A stretch of DNA of 64,000 nt. Origin: JAHJDS01 sp964569795 (lineage in GTDB: Bacteria; Desulfobacterota; Desulfarculia; Desulfarculales; JAHJDS01). A program made the position numbers and the translations under genes. The stretch covers positions 1-64,000 of the forward strand of contig CAZMVB010000007.1 of NCBI GenBank assembly GCA_964569795.1, given 5' to 3'. Positions 28,523 through 38,400 of the stretch are shown one piece after another. The notes beneath the pieces are model-generated. The model was not told the origin of the DNA, did not search any database, and worked only from the letters and a program-made list of their open reading frames with translations. How positions within the stretch are numbered: the stretch's first letter is position 1; every line of letters begins with the position of its first letter.

Positions 28523-29854
28523 ATGGATTCGATTCCGACTCAAGTCCGGACCCTGGGTCCGGCCGACCATCCGTCGCCGCTGGGCTACCGGGACGAGCAC
28601 GGCCCGCACTTCGTGAACGAGGCGGACCGGGTCGTCCTGAACGTCTCCCAGGCCGACGCCTGCCGCTACCTGGAAGATGGCCAGGTGCCGCCGGCCTTCG
28701 AGACGGCCGGACCCCGGCGGCGGCTGTTTTTCGATCCGACCCGGCTCCGGGCGGCGGTGGTCACCTGCGGCGGGCTCTGTCCGGGCATCAACGACGTCAT
28801 CCGGGCCATTGTCCTGCAGCTCTACCACGTTTACGGCTGCCGGGACATCCTGGGCATCCGCTTCGGCTTCCAGGGGCTGATTCCGGCCTACGGCTACGAG
28901 CCCCTGCGCCTGACCCATCATGAGGTCGTGGACATCTACCAGATGGGCGGGACCATCCTCGGTTCGTCCCGGGGCGCCCACACCCCGGCCGAGCTGGTGG
29001 ACGGCCTGGAGCGCCTGGGCGTCCAGGTCCTGTTCGCCATCGGCGGCGACGGCACCCTCCGGGGGGTGGACGCCCTCAGCCGAGAGATCGCCCGCCGGGG
29101 CATCGATATCGGCGTCGTCGGGGTGCCCAAGACCATTGACAACGACATCCACCTGGTCGAGAAATCGTTCGGCTTCGATACCGCCGTCGAGACCGCCGCC
29201 CGGGTCATCTCCGGGGCCCACATCGAGGCCGACGGCGCGGTGAACGGCATCGGCCTGGTCAAGGTCATGGGCCGCCGGGCGGGCTTCATCGCCGCCATGG
29301 CCGCCCTGTGCATGCGCGAGGTGAACTTCGTGCTGGTGCCCGAGGTGGCCACCCGACTGGACGGGGACGACGGCCTCCTGGCCGCGGTCGAGCGGCGGCT
29401 GGCCGATCGGGGACACGCCGTGATCGTCGTCGCCGAGGGCGCCGGCCAGGAGTTGTTCGCCGGCCGGGACTTCGGGGCCGACGCCTCGGGCAACCCTCAC
29501 CTGGGCGACATCGGCCGGGAACTCCAGAGCATCCTGACGGACTACTTTCAGGGCAAGGGGATCGACAGCAACCTGAAGTACATCGACCCGTCCTACATCA
29601 TCCGGTCCCAGCCGGCCAACGCCAACGACTCGATCTATTGCGGTTTCCTGGGACAGTACGCCGTCCACGCCGGCCTGGCCGGCCGGACCGGGGTGGTCAT
29701 CAGCCGCTGGAACAACCGCTACGTCCACCTGCCGGTCGAGGCCGTGGTCATGAGCCACCGGCGGCTGGACCCCACCGGACCGCTGTGGCGGGCGGTGATC
29801 GAGTCCACCGGCCAGCCGGCCTGGCCGGCCGCGGCCGGGGAGGGCGGGGGCTGA
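28523..29854 (+). CDS. 6-phosphofructokinase, ATP-type donor signature
   Basis: This 443-residue PFK has the long N-terminal extension of the plant-like/group III class. TCGGLCPGINDVIR starts the catalytic domain at residue 81. The donor-site motif GGDGT (174-178) has Gly where PPi-dependent enzymes have Asp. PKTIDND (202-208) contains the catalytic Asp pair. GFDTAVE, KVMGRRAGFIA and the PxxE region follow. The Gly plus Lys combination is typical of ATP-dependent plant-like PFKs. It would phosphorylate fructose 6-phosphate. An AAAGGTG site precedes ATG 28523, immediately after the previous stop. Donor assignment is by motif only. Confidence 0.88.
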   Translation: MDSIPTQVRTLGPADHPSPLGYRDEHGPHFVNEADRVVLNVSQADACRYLEDGQVPPAFETAGPRRRLFFDPTRLRAAVVTCGGLCPGINDVIRAIVLQLYHVYGCRDILGIRFGFQGLIPAYGYEPLRLTHHEVVDIYQMGGTILGSSRGAHTPAELVDGLERLGVQVLFAIGGDGTLRGVDALSREIARRGIDIGVVGVPKTIDNDIHLVEKSFGFDTAVETAARVISGAHIEADGAVNGIGLVKVMGRRAGFIAAMAALCMREVNFVLVPEVATRLDGDDGLLAAVERRLADRGHAVIVVAEGAGQELFAGRDFGADASGNPHLGDIGRELQSILTDYFQGKGIDSNLKYIDPSYIIRSQPANANDSIYCGFLGQYAVHAGLAGRTGVVISRWNNRYVHLPVEAVVMSHRRLDPTGPLWRAVIESTGQPAWPAAAGEGGG

Positions 29855-29858
29855 GGCC

Positions 29859-29999
29859 GTGTGCGGCCTGGGCTTCATCGGCTGGCTGCTGGCCCTGGCC
29901 TACTTGTTCCTGGTGGTGATGGCCTTGACCTTTCTGCTGGGGAGGTGGCTCAAGCGGGCCTTCTCCGAGGAGACGCCGCCCGACGACGAGGACCCGTGA
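29859..29999 (+). CDS. 46-residue single-pass membrane protein
   Basis: GTG 29859 starts four bases after the PFK stop, behind a GGGCGGGGGCTGAGG stretch. The product is MCGLGFIGWLLALAYLFLVV followed by MALTFLLGRWLKR and an acidic tail (EETPPDDEDP). A single helix of about 25 residues with a positive stop-transfer KR and acidic C-terminus is clear. Third codon positions are G/C-rich as in true genes. Function is unknown; position suggests co-expression with the phosphofructokinase. Confidence 0.5.
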   Translation: MCGLGFIGWLLALAYLFLVVMALTFLLGRWLKRAFSEETPPDDEDP

Positions 30000-30025
30000 C
30001 ATTCCCGGACCGGCTGAGCGCCCGG

Positions 30026-31189
30026 TCAGTACAGGAACATCGGCTTGTCGATCATGCCGGCCATCTTGGGCCGGTAGTTGACGGCGTCGTAGAGCTGGCC
30101 CACGTCCACCCGTTTGATCCCCTCCACGGGCGTCCGGGCCGGGACGTGGGTGTAGCGGCCGTTCTGGAGGGCGACCATCCGCCCGGTCCGACCGGCGGCG
30201 ATCAGGTCCATGGCCACCCCGGCAAAGGAGATGGCCACCATCCGGTCCAGGGCGTCCGGGGCCCCGGAGCGCATCAGGTAGCCCACCTGCTGGAAGATGG
30301 TCCCCTTGCCGGTCAGCTTCTTGATGGCCTGGCTGGTGACGAAGCCGACGCCGCCCAGTTTCTTGTGGCCGTAAGCGTCCTCGGCGCCGTATTCCTCCGG
30401 CTGCCCGCCGATCATGGTCGCCCCTTCGGAAATGGTCATGATCGAGTAGTTGCTCGGATTTTCCCGCTTGTCCGCAAGAAGCATCTCCGCCAGCCGCTCG
30501 ACGTCAAAGGGCACCTCGCTGATCACCGCCCGGTCCACCCCGGACAAATGGGCCGAGATGAGCGACGTCTCGCCCGAGTTGCGTCCGAACAGCTCGACGA
30601 CGGCGATCCGTTCGTGTGAGCCGGCGTTGTTGCGCAGGGCGGTGATGAATTCCACGCTCCGGGTGACGGCCGTGGAGAAGCCGATGCACATGTCGGTCCC
30701 GAAGACGTCGTTGTCCATGGTCTTGGGCACGGCGACCACGGGCACGCCCTCGTTGTCCAGCCGGGCGGCGTAGCTCAGGGTGTCGTCGCCGCCGATGGGG
30801 ATCAGGACGTCGATGCCCAGCCGCTCGATCACCCGCAGAATGTGGGGGGTGTAGTCCCGGGCTCCGTCCTCCAGTTCGAGGAAGCCCTGGGGGCCGATGA
30901 AGTCCGGCCACTCGTTGGCCTTGACCCGGGCCGGGTTGGTCCGGGAGGTGTGGAGGTAGGTCCCGCCCGAGCGGTCGATGGCCCTGACCTCGACCTTGAA
31001 CAGCTCGCGGACCCAGTTGGGCTGGGGACCCCCCAGGTCGGGGTTGTAGTTGAGCAGGCCGGCCCAGCCGCGCCGGATGCCTATAACCCGGCACCCTTCC
31101 TCCTCGGCCCGCCAGACCACGGTCTTGATGCAGGCGTTGAGGCCGGGCACGTCGCCGCCCCCGGTCAGAATCCCGAATGTCCTGGGCAT
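30026..31189 (-). CDS. Phosphofructokinase, pyrophosphate-type donor signature
   Basis: The 387-residue protein begins with GILTGGGDVPGLNACIK, the nucleotide/PPi loop. The donor site reads GGDDT (133-137) and the catalytic loop PKTMDNDVFGTD (155-166). Asp in the first and Lys in the second motif are the accepted markers of PPi-dependent phosphofructokinase, which is reversible. GFSTAVTRSVEFI, AVVELFGRNSGET and EVPFD follow in order. A GGGAGG site precedes the ATG. It converges on the ATP-type PFK cluster, 26 bases from the small membrane protein. PPi use is inferred from motifs. Confidence 0.88.
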   Translation of the reverse strand: MPRTFGILTGGGDVPGLNACIKTVVWRAEEEGCRVIGIRRGWAGLLNYNPDLGGPQPNWVRELFKVEVRAIDRSGGTYLHTSRTNPARVKANEWPDFIGPQGFLELEDGARDYTPHILRVIERLGIDVLIPIGGDDTLSYAARLDNEGVPVVAVPKTMDNDVFGTDMCIGFSTAVTRSVEFITALRNNAGSHERIAVVELFGRNSGETSLISAHLSGVDRAVISEVPFDVERLAEMLLADKRENPSNYSIMTISEGATMIGGQPEEYGAEDAYGHKKLGGVGFVTSQAIKKLTGKGTIFQQVGYLMRSGAPDALDRMVAISFAGVAMDLIAAGRTGRMVALQNGRYTHVPARTPVEGIKRVDVGQLYDAVNYRPKMAGMIDKPMFLY

Positions 31190-31282
31190 GACCGCCTCCC
31201 TTAGGGCCTACCTATATTATTGGGCAGGAGACGGTCGCGCGCAAGGACCGGGCGATCCATTGCCCCGGGAGTCGGGGAGGGA

Positions 31283-34200
31283 TCAGCCCGCTTCCGGCTC
31301 GGAATAGGGCCGGCCGGCCACGGCCCGGGCCCGCTCCCGGCGGAAGCACTCGGGACACAGCTCGGGATGGAGGTGCTGGGCCACCTCGTCCTGGGCGCTC
31401 AGGTGGTCCATGTAGGCCTGGGTGGCGTACTCCCGGCCGCAGCTCACGCACCGGATCAGGGGCAGTTCGCTGACGACGGTCGGACCGATGATCACCCGCC
31501 GGACGCCGCCCGCGTCCTCGACCCGGATGTTGCCGACCGGGCAGACGTTGGCGCAACTGCCGCAGCCGATGCACATCCGGGCCGGGTGCTCGAAGTCCAG
31601 GCAGGCCAGCCGGCCCGAGGGGGTGACCGTCATCCGGAGCGAGCCGGTGCCCATCTCGGCGCAGGCCATCTGGCACAGTCCCCGGCCGTCGCACCGGTCG
31701 CAGCGGAGGCAGCGGGCCGCCTCGAGGCGGGCCGTCTGTTCGTCAAATCCCAGCTCGACGTTCTCGAATGACTTCCGGCGGGTGGCCAGGGGCAAAACGG
31801 GCATGGCCGGCCGGGACAGATTGGCCCGCTCCCGGGCGGTGATGATCCTGGGCTCGGGCCGCTCGTGTTGCCGGGGCTCGTACGGGGTCTGGGGCGGGGC
31901 TTCGCCCCGCAAATAGGCGTCCATGGACCGGGCGGCGGTCTTGCCCAGGGCCACGGCCTCGATGACCGTGGCCGGACCGAGAATCACGTCGCCGCCGGCG
32001 AACACGTCCGGTTCGGCCGTCTGGAGGGTCAGCGGATCGACGCGCAGGCGCTTGCCTCGGCCGAGTTGAATTTTTGAGCCCTCGATCAATTGGTCCGGGT
32101 CCGGGCGCTGGCTGATGGCGGCGATGATCGCCCCGGCCTCGAGGACAAAGGCGCTGTCCTCGACGGCCACGGGCCGGCGGCGGCCCGATTCGTCGGGCGG
32201 CCCCAGCTTGGCCCGGAGGCACTCCAGGCCGGTCACTCGGCCGTTTTCGCCCAGGACGCGCCGGGGGATGGTCAGGTAGTGGATCCTGACCCCTTCCTCC
32301 TCGGCCTGCTCGATCTCCTCGCCGTGGGCCGGCATCTCGTTGCGGGTCCGGCGGTAGGCGATGGTCACCTCGCGGCAGCCCAGGCGGACCGCCGTCCGGG
32401 CGGCGTCGATGGCCGCGTTACCGCCCCCGACGACGACCACCTTGTCCGCGGGCCGGGCCTTGTCGCCCAGGGCCACCCGGCGCAGGAAGGTCAGGCCGTC
32501 AAAGACCGGCTCGAACTCGTCCTCGCCCTCGATCCCGAGTGAAAGACCCTCGTGGGCGCCGATGGCGATGAAAAAGGCCTCGTAGCCCTGCTCTCGCAGG
32601 TCATCCAGGGTCGGGTCGTCGCCGATCCTGGTGTTCAGTTTGATCTCGACGCCGAGGCGTTCAATGGCCTCGATCTCGCGGCGGACGATGTCGCGCGGCA
32701 GGCGGTACTCGGGGATGCCCACCGACCACAGCCCGCCGGCCACGGGCAGGGCCTCGAACACGGTCACCTGGTGCCCCTTGAGACGCAGGTAATAGGCCGC
32801 CGTCAGCCCGGCCGGTCCGGCGCCGATGATCGCCACCCGGCGGCCGGTGTCCGGGGCCGGGGTCGGCCCGGGATAGCCGCCCGTTTGGTCCCAGGTCTGC
32901 TGGGCGGTGAAGGCCTTCAGGCTCTTGATCGAGATCGGCCCGGCCAGGAGCTGCTGGGGACACAAGGCCTCGCAGGGATGGGGGCAGATCAGGCCGCAGA
33001 TCCAGGGGAAGGGATTTTCCTCGCGGATGAGCCGGACCGCCGCCTCGTCCTCGCCGTGGGCGACCAGGGTCAAATACCCGGGGATGTCGATGTAGGCCGG
33101 ACAGGCCGCCTGGCAGGGCGGCGGCTCCCAGACGTAACAGGCCCCGGCCGGGCAGTGTTGATTGTAGATGTGATCCAGGATCTCGTCCAGGAAGTGGGCC
33201 AGGGCCGTGGCCACGGTGTTGGCCACGCTGCGCGGCCCCCGGCAGTCCTCGCCGTAGGTCTCCCGCTCGGCCAGCCGCTCCAGGGTCCGGACGTGATCCT
33301 GCTGGCCCTGGCCCTCGGCGATGGCCGTCAGGACCCGGGTCAGGCGGTTGACGGCCAGTTGAAATGGCGCCAGGGGCGGTTCGAAGGTCATCAGGGCCCA
33401 GCGGGTCATGTCGGCCGTGACGTTGACCACGCAGTCGTCCTCGGTCAAGACGCGGACCACGCCCGAGCCGAAGTTGATCCCGGCCTCGGCCAGGGAATCG
33501 AAGTCCAGCCGGATGTCCAGACCGTCGGCCGGAACGAACCCGCCGGTCAGGCCCCCCAGATGGACGGCCTTGAGGTCCCCGGCCATCAGCCCCCCGGCGT
33601 ATCGGTCGATCAGCTCGCCCAGAGTGATCCCCAGGGGGGCCTCGACCAGGCCCGGCCGTTTGACCGGACCGATCACGGTGAACAGCTTGGTCCCCGGGTC
33701 GTCGGGGATGCCCCGCCGGCGGAACCAGTTGGGCCCCAGGCTCAGGAGGAGGGGCAGGTTGACCACGGTCTCGAGGCTCAGGCCGAGCACCGGGTAGCCG
33801 GTCAGGCCCGTGGCCGCGGCCGACGAGCCGGGCGGATAGTGGAGCTTGAGCCGGTCCTCGACATAGGCGGTCAGGTGTTCCCCGGCCTCGCCGCAGATCA
33901 TCCGCTGGCGGCCGGTGACCACGAAAATCTCGAAGGCCCGGCCCGAGCCCAGGACCTCGGGGCCGAGGAAATTGCGCGACCGGGCCTGCTCCAGGGCCCG
34001 GTTCAGGGCGTCTGCGGCCTCCTCGTCGTCCTCGTGGACGTAGATCAAGCCCTCCTCGGACCCGACGCCCAGGCCGGTCAGGACCAGGCCCTCGATCACG
34101 GCGTGGGGATTGTTCTGAAGCAGGTAGGAGCCGGTCCGGGACAGGACGTCCCCGCCCTCGGCGTTGACCACCACGTACTTTTCCGGGCGCTCGGCCCGGG

Positions 34201-34417
34201 ACGTGGCCAGCCACTTGTCGGCCGTGGGTGTCCCGTCGCCGCCCCGGCCCCGCAGGCCGGACTTGGCCAGGAGGTCCAGGGTCCGCCCCGGTTTCTTCTT
34301 GACCGCCGCGGTCAGGGCCTGGTAACCGCCCTGTTCGAGATAGGCGTGGATGTCATGGCCGCCCACCCGGGCCGTCCAGTCCAGGATGGGCGATCTCCCC
34401 TCGTCGTCTGTGGTCAT
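31283..34417 (-). CDS. NuoF-like (degenerate)/GltD-like/ferredoxin fusion subunit
   Basis: This 1044-residue protein has three parts. Residues about 40-420 align with NuoF, but the FMN loop is LRGRGGDGTPTADKW, the next glycine-rich motif is GRQRMICGEAGEHL, and the usual ESCGKCxPCREG cluster motif is replaced by TFEPPLAPFQLA (about 344-355), so the N3 cluster is lost. Residues about 421-880 form an intact GltD/NfnB-like flavoprotein, with CQAACPA...CGLICPHPCEALC cluster ligands, VAIIGAGPAGLTAAYYL for FAD and VVVVGGGNAAIDAAR for NAD(P). The end carries CLRCDRCDGRGLCQMAC, CIGCGSCANVCPVGN and a CxxC...CPEC zinc-ribbon-like tail. ATG 34417 is chosen; 38 extra upstream codons look non-coding. Confidence 0.8.
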   Translation of the reverse strand: MTTDDEGRSPILDWTARVGGHDIHAYLEQGGYQALTAAVKKKPGRTLDLLAKSGLRGRGGDGTPTADKWLATSRAERPEKYVVVNAEGGDVLSRTGSYLLQNNPHAVIEGLVLTGLGVGSEEGLIYVHEDDEEAADALNRALEQARSRNFLGPEVLGSGRAFEIFVVTGRQRMICGEAGEHLTAYVEDRLKLHYPPGSSAAATGLTGYPVLGLSLETVVNLPLLLSLGPNWFRRRGIPDDPGTKLFTVIGPVKRPGLVEAPLGITLGELIDRYAGGLMAGDLKAVHLGGLTGGFVPADGLDIRLDFDSLAEAGINFGSGVVRVLTEDDCVVNVTADMTRWALMTFEPPLAPFQLAVNRLTRVLTAIAEGQGQQDHVRTLERLAERETYGEDCRGPRSVANTVATALAHFLDEILDHIYNQHCPAGACYVWEPPPCQAACPAYIDIPGYLTLVAHGEDEAAVRLIREENPFPWICGLICPHPCEALCPQQLLAGPISIKSLKAFTAQQTWDQTGGYPGPTPAPDTGRRVAIIGAGPAGLTAAYYLRLKGHQVTVFEALPVAGGLWSVGIPEYRLPRDIVRREIEAIERLGVEIKLNTRIGDDPTLDDLREQGYEAFFIAIGAHEGLSLGIEGEDEFEPVFDGLTFLRRVALGDKARPADKVVVVGGGNAAIDAARTAVRLGCREVTIAYRRTRNEMPAHGEEIEQAEEEGVRIHYLTIPRRVLGENGRVTGLECLRAKLGPPDESGRRRPVAVEDSAFVLEAGAIIAAISQRPDPDQLIEGSKIQLGRGKRLRVDPLTLQTAEPDVFAGGDVILGPATVIEAVALGKTAARSMDAYLRGEAPPQTPYEPRQHERPEPRIITARERANLSRPAMPVLPLATRRKSFENVELGFDEQTARLEAARCLRCDRCDGRGLCQMACAEMGTGSLRMTVTPSGRLACLDFEHPARMCIGCGSCANVCPVGNIRVEDAGGVRRVIIGPTVVSELPLIRCVSCGREYATQAYMDHLSAQDEVAQHLHPELCPECFRRERARAVAGRPYSEPEAG

Positions 34418-34535
34418 GGTCCGACCCCGCTCTGTTTCCCAAGGTCCGCCCCCGAAACGGCCCGGCGACCGCCGCCGCGCTGCCCCGATCGGTCGAAACT
34501 TGTATGTACCACCTCCCCGGGCCCGGGACAACCGT

Positions 34536-34567
34536 TAAAGAAAAAGGGGCGGGTCACCCCGCCCCTT
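34536..34567 (-). terminator. Rho-independent terminator inside the oxidoreductase cluster
   Basis: A 10-bp stem AAGGGGCGGG/CCCGCCCCTT (34544-34553 with 34558-34567, loop of four) runs on the minus strand into TTTTTCTTT. It lies 46 bases after the HoxU/NuoG-like gene and 118 bases before the last fusion gene. The final gene may therefore have its own promoter or be expressed at a lower level by read-through. Confidence 0.75.
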
Positions 34568-34612
34568 GTCGATGTATTTTCGCTTCTGGCGTGACGAGAC
34601 GGCGATCCGCTC

Positions 34613-35422
34613 CTATTCCGAGAACAATAGGTCGGCGCCCATCCGGGCCGCTCGGAGCTGGCGGGCGCATTCCGGGCAGTAATTTTCGCCGTCGATCAGG
34701 GCCTGGGGCATATCGCCCTTGCGGGCGATGTAGTCCAGGAGCGGCCGGGTGGTGTACAGGGTGTAACACAGGTGACAGGGGACCAGGGGCAGCTCGTTGA
34801 TGGTCTTCCCGGCCTTGAAGACCCGCCGCTTGGCCTCGCGGTCCTCGTAGCGGATGGCCCCGGTGGGGCAGACCTCGGCGCAGGTGCCGCAGCCGATGCA
34901 GGTCTCGGACAGGCGGTCAAAGGGGGTGCCGACCTCCATGCCGGGCCCCCGGTCGGTCATGGCGATGGCAAAAGCCCCGACCGCGGCGCAGGCCCGGACG
35001 CACAGGGCGCACAGGATGCAGTCGTGGTCGTGGCCGTCCTCTACGCGGGGGACCTCGGCAATGACGGCCTCGACGTCCACCCCCAGCCGGTCGGCCATGT
35101 CCTTAACGGCCTGGTTGTCCGGACAGCGCTTGAGCAGCAGCTCGGCCACGACGCGGCGGCCCTTGACGACCCGCTCCGAGTCGGTGTTGATCTCGAGCCC
35201 CTCGGTCGCGGGCAGGGCGCACGAGGCGGTCAGTCGGGTCCGGCCCCGCTCGGTGACCTCGACCGTGCACAGTCGGCAGGCCCCGAACGAGGGCAGGTCC
35301 GGCCGGTGACACATGGTCGGGATGTCGATCCCCTGCTGGCGGCAGACGTCCAGCACCAATGCCCCGGCGAGGGCCTCGACCGGCTGCCCGTTGATGGTCA
35401 GGTTTACGACCGGCGTCTCCAT
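34613..35422 (-). CDS. HoxU/NuoG-N-like iron-sulfur subunit with zinc-ribbon-like tail
   Basis: This 269-residue protein starts with a [2Fe-2S] ferredoxin domain (CRQQGIDIPTMCHRPDLPSFGACRLC and a later SCALP Cys). Two [4Fe-4S] motifs follow: CILCALCVRACAAVGAF (about 148-164) and CIGCGTCAEVCPTGA (about 191-205). The last 55 residues carry CHLC and CPEC pairs, like a zinc ribbon, and resemble the tail of the 31283-34417 protein. It probably bridges the flavin subunits of the complex. ATG 35422 overlaps the stop of the NuoF-GltD gene (TAATG), so the two are translationally coupled. Confidence 0.85.
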   Translation of the reverse strand: METPVVNLTINGQPVEALAGALVLDVCRQQGIDIPTMCHRPDLPSFGACRLCTVEVTERGRTRLTASCALPATEGLEINTDSERVVKGRRVVAELLLKRCPDNQAVKDMADRLGVDVEAVIAEVPRVEDGHDHDCILCALCVRACAAVGAFAIAMTDRGPGMEVGTPFDRLSETCIGCGTCAEVCPTGAIRYEDREAKRRVFKAGKTINELPLVPCHLCYTLYTTRPLLDYIARKGDMPQALIDGENYCPECARQLRAARMGADLLFSE

Positions 35423-38400
35423 TATCGATCCTCTTCCGTGCGGGCGGCCAGGGACTCCAGATCGCACCTCAGACAGCGCCGGCCCTCGACGGCCACCTGC
35501 TCCCGGGTCAGGCCCAGTTCGACTTCATCAAAGGAACAGACCCGTTCCCGGACGGGCCGGGTGGACACCTCGGCCCGGGCATCCGGGGCGATCTGTTCGG
35601 GGGTGAGCGGCGTCGGGTCGCCGATGACCCGCCACGAGGGGGTGAGGATGACCCGGGAATCGTCGCCCCGGACGTACATGTCCATGGCCACCGCGGCCCG
35701 GCGGCCGGCGGCGATGGCGTCGATGACGAATCCCGGTCCGGTGACCACGTCCCCGCCGCCGAACACGCCGGGGAGGCTGGTCCCCAGGGTGTTGTCATCG
35801 ACCGTCAGGCGTCCGCCCCGGCCGCTTTCAAGGGCGCTGGCCCCGCCGAACGAGGCGTCGGGCCGCTGGCCGATGCAGATCAGGACCACGTCGGCCGGCA
35901 CCTCGATCCGGGTCCCCTCGACCCGCTCGAAGGCCCGCCGGCCGTCGGCGTCCCACTGGCCGCACTCGGTGGCCGAAAAGGCCATGCCCTTGACCCGGCC
36001 CTTCTTGATCACCACCTTGTCCGGCCAGGACCGGAACTGGAAGCGGACCCCCTCCTCCTCGGCCTCGGCGATCTCGGCCGCCGAGGAGGGCATGTCCTCC
36101 CGGTCCCGGCGGTAGTAGATGGTCACCTCGTCGGCCCCCAGTCTCAGCGCCGACCGGGCCGCGTCCACGGCCACGTTGCCGCCGCCGATCACGGCCACCT
36201 TGCCCGCAAGCCTCGTCTCCTCGCCCCGGCAAAGCTGCCGCAGGAAATCGAGGCCGTAGAACAGGCCGGCCGCGTCCTTGTCGGCCCCGGGGATGTTCAG
36301 GCCGACCGGGGCCGGGGCGCCGGTCCCGACGAATACCGCGGCAAAGCCCTCGGCCAGCAGGTCCTCGGGCCGGCGGCCGTCGCCAAAGGGCTCGTTGAGC
36401 CTGATCTCGACGCCCCGGGCGACGATCCGCTCGATCTCGCGATCGACCACCTCGGGAGGCAGCCGGAAGGGAGGCAGGGCCAGCCGGAGCATGCCCCCGG
36501 CCTTGTCCGCGGCCTCGAAGACCACGGTCTCGTAGCCCATCTGCCGCAGATAGTAGGCGCAGGACAGCCCGGCCGGTCCCGAGCCGATGACCGCCATCCG
36601 CTCGGAGCGGGTTACCGGGAAGGGCTCCAGGTCGATCTTCTCGTGCATCCAGGCCCAGTCGGCCACGACCCGCTTGATGTCCTTGATGGCGATGGGCTCG
36701 TCCAGTTCGCCCCGGCGGCAGCTCGTCTCGCAGGGATGCGAGCAGATCCGGCCGCAGACCGCCGGGAAGGGGTTGCGCTCGCAGACCACGGCCCAGGAGT
36801 CGCGGTATTTCCCCTGGGCGGCCAGGGCGACGTAATTGGGCACGTCCACCCCGGCCGGGCAGGCGTTCTGGCAGGGACTGACCACCAGGGACCGGCAGAC
36901 CCCGGCCGGACAGCGCTTGTCCTGGATGTGGGCCCGGAACTCGTCCTCGAAGTACCTCAGCGTGGACAAAACCGGGTTGGGCGCGGTCTGGCCCAGGCCG
37001 CACAGCGAGAAATCCTTCATGGCCTGGCCGATGTCCCGCAGCTTGTCCAGGTCGCCGGGCCGTCCCTGGCCGGCGCAGATCCGGCTGAGGACCTCGTGCA
37101 GGCCCAGCAGGCCCTCCCGGCAGGGGACGCACTTGCCGCAGGATTCCTCCATCAGGAACTCGATGAAGTAGCGGCCCAGATCGACCATGCAGGTGCCCTC
37201 GTCCATGACGATCATGCCGCCCGAGCCCATGATCGCCCCCAGCTGGCCCAGGGTCTCGTAGTCCACCGGGGTGTCCAGGTAGGGCGAGGGGATGCAGCCG
37301 CCCGAGGGGCCGCCGGTCTGGACGGCCTTGAACCGCCGCCGGCTGGGCACGCCGCCGCCCACGTCCTGGACGATCTGGCGGAGGCTGGTGCCGATGGGCA
37401 CCTCGACCAGGCCGGTGTTCTTGATCTTGCCCACCAGGGAGAAGACCTTGGTCCCGGACGAGCCGTTGCCGGCGCCGATGCCGGCGTACCACTCGGCCCC
37501 CTTGACGATGATCGCCGGGACGCCGGCCATGGTCTCGACGTTGTTGATGTTGCTCGGCTTGCCCCACAGCCCGGACTGGGCCGGGAAGGGCGGCCGGGGC
37601 CGGGGCCGGCCGGGATCGCCCATGATCGAGGCCATCAGGGCCGTTTCCTCGCCGCAGACAAAGGCCCCGGCCCCGGTGGAGATGGTGACGTCGAAATCGA
37701 AGTCCGTGCCGAAGATTTTCGTCCCCAGCAGTCCCCGCTCGCGGGCCTGGGCCAGGGCCGTCTCCAGGCGCCGCACGGCCAGGGGATACTCGTGGCGGGC
37801 GTAGATGAAGCCGTGGCGGGCCCCGGTGGCCCGGGCGGCGATGGTCAGGCCCTCGATCACGCTGTGGGGGTCGCCCTCCAGGACCGAGCGGTCCATGTAG
37901 GCCCCCGGGTCCCCCTCGTCGGCGTTGACGATGACGTACTTGACGTCCCCCGGGCTCTGGGCCATGAACCGCCACTTGATCCCGGTCGGGAACCCGGCCC
38001 CGCCCCGGCCCCGCAGGCCCGAGGCGACCACGGTCTCGACCACCTCGGCCGGCTCCATCTCGGTCAGGGCCCGCCACAGGCCGAGGTAACCTCCCCGGGC
38101 GATGTAGTGCTCGATGTTGTCCGGGTCGATGTAGCCGCAGTTGCGCAGGGCGACCTTGAACTGCCCGGTGTAAAAGGGCGTCTGGGCCAGGTTGGCCGTG
38201 TCGGGCAGGCACTCGAGGCTGGGCGTCACGCCGTAGTTCTCGTCCAGCAGGGACCAGGCGTCGGTCATCTGCCCCAGGGCCCAGTCGGTCAGGTACTCGC
38301 CCTCGCGGTGGGAGCGGACCACCTGGCCGATCTTGTCCTCGGTGATGCGCTGGTAAACCACCCGGGGGCCGCCCCGACCCGGTCCCAGGATCTCGACCAG

